A stretch of 64,000 nt of DNA. Source: Atriophallophorus winterbourni. Taxonomy: Eukaryota > Platyhelminthes > Trematoda > Plagiorchiida > Microphallidae. Shown one piece after another: positions 41,846-53,698 of this stretch. Under the pieces are notes generated by a model. The model was given only the letters and a program-made list of their open reading frames with translations, had not been told where the DNA came from and searched no databases. A program made the translations under genes and the position numbers. The stretch is taken from the NCBI GenBank assembly GCA_013407085.1, contig JACCGJ010013253.1:1-64000 (forward strand), read 5' to 3'. How positions within the stretch are numbered: position 1 is the first letter of the stretch; the number at the start of each line of letters is the position of its first letter.

Positions 41846-43900
41846 TGAATTTTTTATACATAAGGTGCATCGGTATATGCCGGAGTTTCTGCTGATTTGT
41901 AACAACTCTCGCGGCATTAATTTTGATTTCGCATTCTTGTTAACCATTCACTTTGTTTGAATGGTAGAGAAATATATTTCTTTACAATCTAACCAGAAGA
42001 ACAATAGATGTACAATTTTAACTATTGCACTAAAATAACTTTTAGGATTTATGATTCCAGATCCAAGATTCCTTAATTGACGGTCGAAATGAGCTTAAAA
42101 CAGCATAACACTATAAAATATGCGAATAAAAGCAAACAAATATTCAAAATCAAGGCGGTGTTAAATCAACAGTTTTGCAAATAGAAAGAATGACATTCAT
42201 CAAAGCATTTACTATTTTCATAAAATGCTATGTCCATGAATAAAATTAAATGGATTAAATTATGATGTTGCTCACATTCCCCATAATTACTTACCACAAC
42301 CGTTTTCTGACTGTTTACAGTCATCAGGGTGAGACAGTAAGATTAGTCTTAGTTAGTCTTGAAACAGTAAGAAAGTGATTAAAATTCAATATAATTTTTA
42401 CACATGAGGAGTAGACACATCGTGTTCGATTCAATAAACCTGCGTGACGCAAGAAAAGTCAAATTTGCAGCTGGAACCGTTGGGCGTACTCCGGAACTGT
42501 GGGAAAAAAGATTGAGCGTACCCACAGAACCAAAATGCTCATTTTCATGCATTTCCATTACATGCACCCTGACGGGTCCGTGCACTCTTCAGGAATAGAC
42601 AGTAAGATCAGTTTCTGCATGCGTTTGTTTGGCGGCAGAACAATTTCGAGGAACACTGCGCAATTGTATCATCTTGGTAAGAACGCAGAGGTTGATATTG
42701 TAAGAATATGAATTAAACCAGATAGCTTGCAAGTTGTCGCAAACTCGTGTAACCTAATTCAAAAGTGATCCATGGCTCCTTATTAATTGTCTGTGAAAGA
42801 ACATATGACAGCTTCTCTTATATTACTTGATAAATTATTGTGAAATAATAGGGTGATACTAAAGGTAAAAACAGCAAAATTCTTTGAATGCATATCGCCA
42901 TAGGTAGGTTCGGATGGAACGAATTTCACACTGGTTAATTTTACAATCATTAAACTGTTCTGAAATGTTAAACCGGGCTTTACTTCAAATAAAAACAATG
43001 CTATTATGAGCAACCCAGAATTACCGCAAACTGTTAATATCATAACTTACATTACTTTGTTATTCCATAATCGCCTTGGGTGCTTGATGAGGAAAATGTT
43101 TGTGATTCTATGTTTGAACACCGTGATTCGTTGTACGAACCCAATGTAACAGTGGCATTCAAGTATAACTTTGTTTACTCAAAGGGTATTTGGAAAACGT
43201 TCACACGAAATTCAAACGGATCATGAATATATAGTCGAGTCCGCTAGTCGTCTTATTCGTCTTGGCTGAAAATTTCAACTATTGTAGCAAAATATCTTTT
43301 ATCGTCTAAATCTGCGCTCGACATACAAAACAATTTTTATTGAGAGAAAATTTCGGCTGAATTTTTTCCGACTTCTCCTATTATAGTATCGGTGGGATCT
43401 TTATGGTGCTTTATGGTAAAACAGAGAAGGTGTTTTTATTCTATCCGTATCTGTTACACTTGGAACAGTTGACCTGCTACTGGAATCATTCAACTAAGTT
43501 TTATGAATTTAATCGAGTGAGTTTATATTCAATCATTCGTTTGGTGATTTTTTGTACAATTTGAAGTTTGATTTCTTAGTGTATGTTATTGTTTTACATT
43601 CACATTTAATTTTCATCTTCATGTTATTGTTGTTCAGTTTAATGCTTTTAGGAAAATTACAGACCTCCAATTACCTTGAATTATTCCTCGTCATGCATTT
43701 ACGGTGAGCGTCCAAGTCGCTTTGTGTTTCTATTTGCGTCAAAAACGTGGCATTTTCTCCCAAACGTACCTCCGAACATATGGGATTTTATATTTAGTGA
43801 TTAGGAATAATTTACAAATATTTTTTGATGTTCCGTCAGTAGAATGACGACTTAGTTACGACTATAATCAGTCGATCATGTTGTTCCGAGATCAAAAGCG
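41846..43900. other. No gene recognised upstream of the metalloproteinase
   Basis: Only short open frames. The segment 42,420-42,660 shares GAACCAAAATGCTCATTT and TGCATTTCCA with 28,750-28,790, which suggests an old dispersed repeat. Confidence 0.4.
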
Positions 43901-43909
43901 TAAGTATCA

Positions 43910-44025
43910 AGAAAAAATGCAACTTGACTGCAGTGAATGGAGATTATTACGTGAGATATTAGGTTTCGATTACGTAATAACGACGCTTATTTTGCGTGTT
44001 AAACCGAAAGAATAATTTTAACAGA
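43910..44025 (+). mobile_element. CR1-like ORF1 relic
   Basis: Plus strand MQLDCSEWRLLREILGFDYV then ITTLILRVKPKE matches MQHDCSEWRVLQEILGLNDI then ITTHVMRLIPKKE of the ORF1 at 17 kb. Confidence 0.7.
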
Positions 44026-44559
44026 TAAAATGAAAGGTTTATTAGTCACACCATGGTAACATTGCGAAACTTTGGCACCTGATGAAATTCGTATTCTCAT
44101 ACGACATAGTGCGTACGAACATGAATGATCTTGAATTTATTTCACCACATCTAGGTCGGCGAATTCAATAATTTAAGTTTCCTGTATGTCACGAAATTAA
44201 ATTGCTTATCATGCTGTTATATTAATGTTCAATGCTTTCCGGCTATATACTACCGTCAAAACACAGGCTTCGCTGTTAGGTAATCAGACTGGTCAACAGA
44301 GTGTATCCCATAACGCGATGTCTGGATCCATAATCTTATGGCACAGAAGATCTTGGCTATAATCAGTCATGGTATTGCTATTCTTGCGAACTGTGACAAA
44401 TCTTGATCATCTAAATCACAGGCTCTAACTAATAATGACAAACTACAAGGCAGCTAATATATATGTTATCCAAACCGAGTGAAATTATCAACTGATTTAT
44501 CAAGAGCTTAAACGTTTTTTTCAATTATTTAAAGACCCATTCTTTTTGTGGAGGTGAAC

Positions 44560-44880
44560 TTTAAACGGCTTGAAAATAGGTTAATGTCCTTCCTATCATT
44601 TGCATGTTAGGAAGCGCAGAAGCCAGTCCCAAACAAAGCATTAACAACATGAATAGAAAATCTAACTGGAAAGCAGTAACTACCGCGAAAACAATAATTT
44701 ATCGAGAAATCAATCAAAGTCTCTTCACACAACTCGGTACCATCAATGATTCTGCACAGCAGACCAGTAGTAAACCAAATGGAAGTGTTAAAATATCAAT
44801 GGATGTTAATAAGCTAAGGCATAAGAGTTTGAACACGAAAATTCCACAAGAGACAAAAATCGAAGAGCCAAGGTAATTTG
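44560..44880 (+). mobile_element. CR1-like ORF1 relic (more N-terminal part)
   Basis: A 90-codon open frame at 44,604 containing NMNRKSNWKAVTTAKTIIYR, QLGTINDSAQQT and KLRHKSLNTKIPQETKIEEP matches the corresponding ORF1 part at 17.8-18.0 kb. It lies downstream of the more C-terminal relic, so the two are separate or rearranged. Confidence 0.7.
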
Positions 44881-44907
44881 TAGTAATCTCACCGAATAAC
44901 GTTCCGC

Positions 44908-44925
44908 TGTATATATATATATATC

Positions 44926-44962
<37 letters not shown>

Positions 44963-44971
44963 ATATATATA

Positions 44972-45010
<39 letters not shown>
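44908..45010. repeat. AT-rich microsatellite
   Basis: About 100 bp of TA/AT repeats with few interruptions, between two LINE relics. Confidence 0.9.
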
Positions 45011-45013
<3 letters not shown>

Positions 45014-45405
45014 AAGCTATTCGCAAGATAAACTTCACAACTGACATACAGAACCTGCAATGTGAACTCGATATGATATAGGCGTGGTCCCTAGATAACA
45101 AAATGCAACTGAACGCCTCGAAATGCAGCTTATTATCCCTCAACAACAAGTTGAACTAAAAATATTACTTAGGTCATAGTGTTATTAAACCGGCCTTGGG
45201 AAACTCTATGCGATGTCAACTTGTTGCCAGCGAAGCTGAAAGCAACGTGGATCTCCTCAGAAGAACTCTATGTTTGTTTGACGTGAATATAATTTGCAAA
45301 TTGATTTCAACATACACCCGCTCTTATATCGAATATGATTTACCGGCATGGGATCGTTGATCGTAAAAAGACATACTGCTATCAGAAAACTCTACAGCAC
45401 AAAGT
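45011..45405 (+). mobile_element. LINE RT C-terminal relic of a second subfamily
   Basis: Plus strand with stops: KLFARINFTTDIQNLQCELD, AWSLDNKMQLNASKCSLLSL, and DVNIICKLISTYTRSYIEYD, which correspond to the post-YxDD part of CR1-type RT (thumb and MEYAVQAW regions). Confidence 0.6.
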
Positions 45406-45413
45406 GAACAAGT

Positions 45414-47235
45414 TTGTCCTTGGACTTTCTAATTATTCATAAGAAATGCGACGCTACAGTATTTTGTCCAAAGGAAAGCGTGGATATACAACTGGATCTA
45501 GAAATAACGCATCCTGTACCATTGGACATAATAACCATTACGAAAGAAGAGGTGTTGGGAACTCTACTATCGTTGAATCCCAGAAAATCCCCTGGTTATG
45601 ATAAAATAACCCCCCTATATACTCAAGCATTATGCACAATTTCTATGCGGAGCTATGACCTAGTTATTATGTGAATCGCTGTCCAAAAGTGTCATACTGA
45701 CGAAATGGAAATCTGGTATAATCTCCCCGTTCGGAGCCCGCAAATTACAGGCCTGTTACCTTGTTGTTCACCGTATCCAAGGTGCTCGAAAGGATCGTGG
45801 CAAACAAACTGAGCAAATACCTTGTAGCTAATAAGCTATTTTCGGGAGCGCAACACGGTTTTAGACAGGGATAATCCTGCCTTACTAACCTTCTCCTTAG
45901 CCTTGACGATTGGACTCGAGCTGTAGATATTGGGGAAACCATCTATGTATTTGACCTCGATATGTCGAAAGCATTTGACCGTGTAAACCACAGTATTCTC
46001 TTACAAAAGCTGAAACGTTGTGGTATCACTGACAGATTGTTAGTCGGATTACAAGATTTCCTGAATAACTGGCTTGTGCCAGTCTCTGCGGAGGGTGCTT
46101 AATCAAAATCCGTAGCAGTGACAAGTGGAGTGCCTCAGTGTACCATCCTCGGACCAATTCTCTTCACACTTTATATCAATGACATATCGGTTCTCATCAA
46201 ACGTAAGATCGTACTATTCGCGGACGATATAAAAGTGTGGTCGAGGATAAATAAGCCGGAAGACTGTGAACTTCTCCAGAAGGATCTGGACAACCTCAAG
46301 GTTTGATCACTAAAAACCGCCTATTTTTCAATTTTCAAAGTGTCATATGTTTAACCTTGTAAAATATGCGGTGTTCCAGTATTTTCTTGGTACACACAGC
46401 CTCTTGTGGACCATGGAACAAAGGACTTGGGTGTGCTAATAAGCAACACCTTAGGGATGTTGAGCCACTGCATCTCCGTCTATAGAAAAGCATCACAGAA
46501 ATTGTCAATCTTGAAGAGAATTTTCGGTAGGTTCTCAAAGCAGACAATTCCCTGCATTATAAATACGTACATAAGGCCCACGATGGAATATGCAGTTCAA
46601 GCATGCTCGCTATGGCTTAAAAAAGATGTTGCGACTTTGCGAAGAATATATCATCGAGTTACGAAACTTGTCACCGTACTCAGCCGGAAACCTTACAAAG
46701 AGCGAATCAAAACCCTGAATTTATTTGATTATCCTCGTCGTCGTCTCTGGAGTGATTTGATTTTGGTTTACAATATTTTGAATACCAAAAATCACTCACT
46801 ACAATGCTTGTTTAATCTACGGGGCTCGCATAAGACAAAAGCTCACATATATATTCTAACTGCCCCTCACTCACGACTCAACTGTAGACGACATTTTTGC
46901 TGTGTGAGTTTGCTTTACTTGGAACAATCTACCACATTCCGATGTAAACTCACCAAATCAGCAGATGTTCAAGAGAAGTCTTGATGCCTTTTTGACCCTG
47001 AACCCGTGCATCAAAGAAAACTATACATCTCAACACCATGCATCTACATTTGTCATCCCAACAATCGAAAACAGTTTCTGCCCTTTGGATTCTTACCTCA
47101 TTCTTGAACTGTTTAGTAAGCAACCAAATCCCATTTTTGCTTGTTATATTATTCGCTATTCCCATAATATTCTGTGGTTTTTTATAAAGCTATATGCTTT
47201 TTAGACCATTGCAATTGAATTGAATTGAATTGTAT
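45414..47235 (+). mobile_element. CR1-like retrotransposon, RT to 3' end, decayed
   Basis: Begins with RT palm-proximal sequence (ITKEEVLGTLLSLNPRKSPG), then QHGFRQG-like, VTSGVPQCTILGPILFTLYI with FADDIKVWSRI (46,118-46,306), and the tail LVYNILNTKNHSLQCLFNLR (46,406-46,984). A 3' UTR ends in AATTG repeats at about 47,210-47,235. Multiple stops and frameshifts. A related 3' half lies reversed at 59.45-60.49 kb. Confidence 0.8.
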
Positions 47236-47724
47236 AATAATGAATCTGCATTCAGCCCAATATAGACGGCAACGAGGAGCACTAATTTTCATTTTGACAG
47301 TGTTAAATCAAATAAACCGTCCATGCTTACATTTGTTACATCTTTCCCACAACACGCATCTGCGTGGTCACCAATCTACACTGATCTAATCTTTACGAAA
47401 ATTATTACTTAATCTAGATTCAAAAATCCAAAACATATTTTCCCTTGCTCTAGTGAAACGCTTAGAACACTAGTCAAAGCTTTTCGAAGCTAATAAGCTA
47501 GCTCACATAGTGGGATCAGGCAAATGCCCGGGCAATTCAAAATTTGTGCAAATATTTTCGAAGATTCAATGTAATTATTGTATCACAACATTGTCAAGAA
47601 TAGCTCTTATCTTGCTGCCGGCAAAACCGTTTGTTCGCGAAGCTAATGCTGACAACAAAAAATTAACTAACAGAAGGTTTACGGCACAAACTAATGACGT
47701 GCACTTTTCTGTTGCGCTGAGGCG
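47236..47724. other. Unassigned DNA
   Basis: No feature recognised. Confidence 0.4.
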
Positions 47725-48195
47725 ATCACACCAGTTCGATAAACGCAGAGGTTAGCGTTAGCGGTTTGTGAACCGTTAAAATCATGAAGTCACGACCTTC
47801 CAATAGGTGACGGAAATGGCGTATTGCTAAATATATCGCCAGTAATTCGCGGCCAAATGTGTTGTAGCGGGTATGTGTGGGATAAAGCTTCTGCGAAAAG
47901 AATGCTAATGGACGGATTGTGTTCTTACGACATTGCTGTAAAACAGCTTCCACAGCTGATTTGGAGGCGTCTGTCGTCAATGATAAACGTAAGGTCTGGT
48001 CTCGATCATTGAGAGACAGTTCGGTGGCACTGCAAAGAGCATGCGGCGAAAACTTCAAGTGCCTCTGTTGAAAGCTGAAGTGATTTTGCTTTGGAGTTGA
48101 GTAAATCAGTCAGCGGTGCAATGATTTTTGCACAGATTGGAATGAAACGGCGGTAAACGTTTATCATACCTGTAAGATGCATGTTAAGATTCATG
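47725..48195 (-). mobile_element. Gypsy RT/RNase H relic
   Basis: Minus strand MINVYRRFIPICAKIIAPLT, then LSLTTDASKSAVEAVLQQ, FGRELLAIYLAIRHFRHLLE and FMILTVHKPLT, matching Gypsy 2 at 12.8-13.25 kb. The RNase H catalytic FTDHKPL has become LTVHKPL. A frameshift separates the two pieces. Confidence 0.8.
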
Positions 48196-48980
48196 TAGCT
48201 TTGAAATTCATTCTTATTCCTTTCTATTTTCGACCTATATACAATACTGATTTTTGGTGACTTGAATTGGGTTTTCTTTATTGGTTTTACAGAATTTAGA
48301 TATTAAACCTTACTTTTTGTAAATAATTTGTGTTATTAGAACACTTTTAATAATCTATCCGTCATTGTTAAATTTGGTTGCCATTTTGGGCACTTGTAAT
48401 TTGCTTGGATTTTGACATCAAATTTAGGTGTCAAGTATTTTTGATAGAGAAATGTGTACGTCAAGTTTGGTAAACCAATTGTTTACATTTTTATCTCAGG
48501 TCGTCTTTGATTTAAATTAAATTGCTTCTGGAGTATTTTGGCTCCATTTTTTTGCTGTTGCGATACATTACCGTTGAGGTTTTTATTATTGTTACCGTAA
48601 CTGTCAATTACAGTTCCGCAGTATATCCGAATCTTTGTTCTGAATTTTCCAAACTAAATAATGGGTGGTCTACGCGTTAACCAACGACTTTAGTCGATAG
48701 AGAACTCAAATGTTCCGGGTTGTAAAAATGATGTGAGCCAAAAGTGCTCAAATGTTCCAAATGACAAAAATGCTGATAAGATAGACAATAAAATGGTGTA
48801 CAATCTATTTTTGTTTTCTCCAAATACCACGCGCAAAAGATGTGAAATTTAATGTAAGCCAAGCAATATGAATTAGATCAATAAAACAAAACGGGGTGTA
48901 CAACTGGATAGGACAGTAACGAAAATGTATAAACATAACAATGGCAGATAAAAACTGTGTATTAATGGAGCATCAATGCG
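48196..48980. other. Unassigned AT-rich DNA
   Basis: No feature recognised. Confidence 0.4.
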
Positions 48981-48984
48981 AAAT

Positions 48985-49160
48985 CTAGAATCTCTTGTAA
49001 AAATCTTGTTTCACTGCACTTGTGTTGCAGTCGTTTACTGGATTCTTATTCGTTCGAATTGGATACACCGTGAACGATGAAAGCTCGATAATTTATAGCC
49101 TCTGTTGCTAGTTCCGGATAAAAACAACAAATTTGTCTCGAAAAATATTCGTACAAGATT
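48985..49160 (-). mobile_element. CR1-like ORF1 relic
   Basis: At the base level it follows the ORF1 at 17,340-17,530 (shared TTCGTTCGAA, GGATACACCGTGAAC/GGGTACACCATGAAC, TAGTTCCGGAT) and stops where another LINE tail begins. Confidence 0.6.
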
Positions 49161-50275
49161 TTAAGATTCAACATTCAAGATTCAAGGTTTTTGGTTGAAA
49201 AAACTATTAACTTTACAATAACCATAAGGTCGAACGATAGGTACAAATGTATATATGTGTAAATAAAATCAAAATCAATGGGACGATGATAGTTTATTAA
49301 TAGTTGGTGGCAAAATTTGGATTAGCTCTCATATAATCGTCAAGTTTCGATTTGAGCTTAAAAAATTACAGGTAGGAAAATCTAAACAAAGCACACACGC
49401 ATCGAATAAAAATACCTGATGCAGTTCCCTTTGGAGTGTGGTATTTCCTACTTACAACCATGACCATGGCTGTTGCTGGAAGTTCGAAGTCAGCTGCAGT
49501 CGTCTCAGTCGCCCGGCGAATGGCGTAATTTCAAGTCCGATGACAAGCTTAGAAGCTTTCTGATATATGCAATTTATCAGTAGGCTGTCTTTTTGGAGCC
49601 ATGATGTCCAGACTTGTGCGACATACTCTAGAACCGGGTGTATATATTTGTTCATCATGAGAGAAAAACACCCTTAGTAAAAACATTCAAATATCAGCCG
49701 TGAAATGCCAAGCAGCGAGAGCAGCTTTCGTAAATGACTTGTATTATATACCATTTTTCAAACTACCGCAAATCCAGTCACCCAGGCCCTTTTCTTCCAA
49801 GGTGTACTCCAGGATTCTGTCACCGAGCTTACGTGGATAGGAAAAGCCAAGGTCACGATCGATCTGAATGAACGTAGACTTTTGCATATTCAATGGCAGT
49901 TTATTTTCGGATGACCAGTTCATCAGAGCATTCAAATCGTTTTGTATGAAAATACAACCATCAGCATTGCTGATTCGCTTCTATACTTTTATATCGTCAG
50001 CAAACAGAACCACCTTAGTGTCATTTGGTATTTACAAATCGTTCATATAGATTAGGAAAATATTGGTCCGAGCACTAATCCTTGTGGAACACCGCCAGTA
50101 ACATGGATTTTCTTCGACAATCGGCCCTCCACATAAACTCTGAAGTTTCTGTTGCTGAGGTAATCACCTATCAATTTATATAGTAATCCAATAATACCGT
50201 GTTTGTTTCCCTATTTGAAAAGAAAATTAGGATCTACTCTGTCGCAAGCTTTAGAAATATTCAGGTGACTGGGGA
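49161..50275 (-). mobile_element. CR1-like retrotransposon 3' part, decayed
   Basis: Minus strand from about 50,270: RVYVEGRLSKKIHVTGGVPQ, GPIFSLIYMNDL, FADDIKV, NALMNWSSENKLPLNMQKST, then NKYIHPVLEYVAQVWTSWLQ (49,658) and a 3' UTR ending in TTGAATCTTGAATG. Same subfamily as the fragment inserted in Gypsy 2. Confidence 0.75.
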
Positions 50276-50559
50276 TGAAGTGACCTGGGGATTAAATGTC
50301 AGACGATTAAGTTTCAGTAAACCGTTCCACAGACCCTAAATTACAGCTAGTTTAAATTAAAACAATGACATTTCACCACTGTTTCAATGCTCACTGAAAC
50401 AAAGTATGCTGTATGAGTTAGAGGAATATAAGGGCATTCTTCAGGTCGATCGAGGTCAAACCGCATATACTGTCTTAACGTTTCCATTACGTTGCTTCCA
50501 TTTTTCACCAGGTTAGGATTTTTCACTAAGCTCAGTATCAAGACTTTCGGCATCATCCT

Positions 50560-50735
50560 TGTTATCATTAGTTTTGAGGCTTCTATGAATAATTCAAATC
50601 GCTCGGGTCAATTTTTATTGAAATTGCTCCAATTTTTAAGAACTTAATCAGCCATACTGTCCTTCAGTAGTGTTAATTTGAGGGGGCGCGGAGCTTTACC
50701 ATCGTATTTCGGTCATGCTGGGATCCGATAATTAT
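50560..50735 (-). mobile_element. CR1-like ORF1 relic
   Basis: Minus strand APRPLKLTLLKDSMAD and VLKNWSNFNKN parallel GPRPLKLTLLTTTMVNTVPN in the ORF1 at 55.3 kb. Together with 51,798-51,995 it flanks a plus-strand LINE. Confidence 0.55.
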
Positions 50736-50984
50736 TGATAACATCTGTATTATTCGTTTGGATAGCGTCACTAATAAATTTCCATCCATACTATCAGCAG
50801 CTTCAGGAACGTTCAGGATTATCAGACTACAACACTCGCGCTCGTTCACTTTCCCAATGTTCCTATTTACTGTCAGTTTTGACCCAGCTGAACATTGTGT
50901 GTTTTCTTGAACCGTCTCGCAACAACTTTGCAGATAAAAGTATACCTTCGAGTTCTTTTTTACTTTCCAACATTACCGTGAGCA

Positions 50985-51797
50985 ATCTCGATTTATTTTG
51001 CTGCAGCTTGGGAAATCTCTGCACCACACGTATCAGCTTGGCACGCGAGATCTCGTCTGGACCACAGCAGAAAAAGATCTGGGTATCTGGGTTTCGTTTA
51101 ACCTTAAGCTGGACAGCATTGCCGGATGGTGTACAATAAAGCTTGCCGTATCTTGAGTCTTCTCAAAAGAATATTCCGGATTTTTACGCCCGAAACCATA
51201 CACCGGGTAATTAACACGTATATACGTCCTGTTATGGAATATTCCATCCAAGCCTGGGCACCATGGCTGAGGAAGGATATCGAACTACTCGACAGGATTT
51301 ATCATCGAGCTAAAAAGTTAGTCTCCCTTTACAGAAATTTGCCTTTCACAGAGCGAATGGTAAAACTGAACCCTACAAGATTTTACCCAACGGCGGATAC
51401 GTAGTGAACTTTTGTTGACTTTCAAAATCCTGCATTCTGTAAACCATCCCCTTAAACACTTGCTAAAGCCCAATGACCTTACTAGAACACGAACACATTC
51501 AAAGGCTTTAAGCATTCCGCATTCTCGATTGGATATACGTCGTAATTTTTTCTCCGTAAGAATTTGTTTCACTTGGAACTATTTGCCTGAAGAAATCACA
51601 CGATCAGAATCTGTTGAGGTTTTCGCTTCCAAACTCGATGAGTTTATGACGAACCATGCGGTATGCGAATGTCCCTATTGATTTTTGAGATATTTTATAT
51701 TTTTTATATATTTTTATATGTTCCATATACGTTGTCATGCTATGGTTATTGTTATGCTCAATGCTTTTTTCTACCATACAATTTTCTGAGTTCTGAG
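50985..51797 (+). mobile_element. CR1-like retrotransposon 3' part, inserted between ORF1 relics
   Basis: Plus strand: RILSLLKRIFRIFTPETIHR, INTYIRPVMEYSIQAWAPWL, RIYHRAKKLVSL, then, after a frameshift, MLTFKILHSVNHPLKHLLK and IPHSRLDIRRNFFSVRICF to the stop near 51,681. A third subfamily. The 3' UTR ends in GAGTTCTGAGTTC repeats. Confidence 0.75.
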
Positions 51798-51995
51798 TTC
51801 AGAGTTCTAAGCACTTTGAGAGCACGAGTAAAGCGAGTCAGTGAAACCGGATTGATTGTTTTTAAAATCAGCCTAGTGCACAGTTCCAACCATTTGGTTA
51901 AATCATACTGCTGTCTACTATAGAATGGTGTCTCAGTTGCATTGGTACAGATAATGCTGAGCGAAACCCTTTTTGAAGCAGGGTTCTCAAACACA
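51798..51995 (-). mobile_element. CR1-like ORF1 relic
   Basis: Minus strand SLSIICTNATETPFYSRQQY and LTKWLELCTRLILKTINPVS parallel SLSDICTNVPESTETS and LAEWLKLCTRMNLKAIHPVS of the element at 54.8 kb. Confidence 0.7.
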
Positions 51996-52475
51996 ACACT
52001 TGATGAGGATGGCTTAGATGTGACGGTATAATTGAAATAATCAAAATTAGAATAAAGGATTCTTTAGACATCGACTTCAGTATCTGGCCTAACATTTTAT
52101 ATGATAAAAAGCTAACCATCAAGGATGCTATACAATGGATTTATAATAATTTAAAACTGAAGTTTATGATGCGTTTATATTGTGAATAATGCAACGCACA
52201 AACAATATCAGTGGATGTCCTCAACTTATAGTTTGATACATTATCACTATGAAGAAGAAATCATTTCAGTTTTGCACACAAAAATTGCTAACAACAAATT
52301 AGGATAATACAATGCATGCGGTTGAATGAAAAACTATGAAAATAAGTGCACGTAAGCCTTTCACCATAAGTTCTATTATTCTTTTATGTTGAGGAATGTG
52401 TTGCGTGGATTTCGGTGAGTGAACGAAAGGATCAATGCCATTGTGTTAAAAATAGTAAGGAATTTTCAAGATGGG
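51995..52475 (+). repeat. Duplicate of the metalloproteinase 5' region lacking exon 1 (blocks A and B)
   Basis: 51,995-52,230 matches intron 1 at 40,975-41,200 and 52,243-52,475 matches upstream DNA at 41,600-41,845. The 400 bp between them at the gene, holding exon 1 and the TATA box, is replaced by about a dozen bases here. Confidence 0.65.
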
Positions 52476-52539
52476 CAGGCTGAGAAAGAGTTGAATTAAT
52501 TGAAGGTATCGGATTAATCAATCTAATCGATACAGAGCC

Positions 52540-53698
52540 AAAAATGCATGCGTTAGTTATATTAGGATAATGGTTTGAAAGAATTATTTTTTCACAGGTT
52601 TGAAGGAAATTATAATGTTATTGTTTCGGTGTACATGCCGTAAAATTTCTTCTACATCAGCACCGTATAATAATGTCATGCTTTTTCTCATCATATTTCT
52701 CAATCGAGCATTTATTTGATAATGATACTAATTCATCGCTGAAAGTTTATCTGCTTCACATCAACTCCACTGCACAATCCCACTTCATAGCAATTACCCG
52801 AAGCTGCCAAGCTCTGTGATTTGTCTAAAACGTTAGCGTTAGCCGCTTCTGTGTATTTGAGATGCAAATATCTTCGTCGAGCAGGAGAACTCTTGCGTCA
52901 TATTACTAAACACTCCAAGATTACAACTCCAGTATGCAAAAAAACAGAGAATCCGAAGGAGCATATAAAGAAGCTGTCGTTGCTAACGAAGATGCCAGAG
53001 ATTGGGACTCAGTCGTGTTTTGAGTTTCGGGTGTTATGAGACGGAGAATCGCTAATTTTGAGTTGAATCATTTTCTCTGGTCCACCAGTATGATCTGTAA
53101 GGTTTGTTGTGATTTTATATTACCGATGTGAGAAACTAATATTAACAAAATGAAGTTATGTTTTGTGGATTAGAAGTATTTCATTAAAACCATCATAGTT
53201 TCATTTCTGTCTACATTGTACATTTGCATTTAATCCATTTACAAATTTTGTTCGACGGAATAGTAGTTCGGTCTACGTGTTTCGCCAAAGCTTTTAGCTA
53301 CATCAGTGCGACTGAGTAGTTATGAGAGTAGCGCTAAAATGAATTTCATTATATAGGGACGAATTATAACATGTAAATACACTCAACCAAATCACAAAAT
53401 GGTTTCTCGAGAAGAAATAAATAACGTTTTCTTTTCACTTACTTCTGCGCACACTCCACTTCTAAATGTTGGTTCCCTGCGCAACTATGCGATCTGTGTA
53501 AATCTCAAAACCTGAACAGTTAGACCCCTATTCCTAGAATATGACATAATAAATAATCTTATCCGCACTCAAATTCACAGGGCGAATCTGGAACTAAGCG
53601 TTGAAACCCTGAATTACATCCATATGTCAACAGCTATACCTTGCTGTCGGTTATGCTATTTTAATGTAATACAAAAGAGATAAAATATGATGAACAGT
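52540..53698 (+). repeat. Duplicated block C, copy 2
   Basis: Sister of 5,600-6,727, directly downstream of the metalloproteinase-like duplicate. It contains the second WDR19-like exon. Confidence 0.7.
52800..53018 (+). pseudogene. WDR19: WDR19/IFT144-like exon, broken copy 2
   Basis: Plus strand EAAKLCDLSKTLALAASVYL then RCKYLRRAGELLRHI in one frame; after a frameshift near 52,905 the alternative frame gives GAYKEAVVANEDARDWDSVV. The first piece resembles the AASVYxRCK segment and the second the YKEAVVAYxxA segment of IFT-A subunit WDR19. Copy 1 keeps the middle (LQLQYAEPREYEG) that is shifted here. Both copies are broken at different places, so neither is the working gene. Confidence 0.6.
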
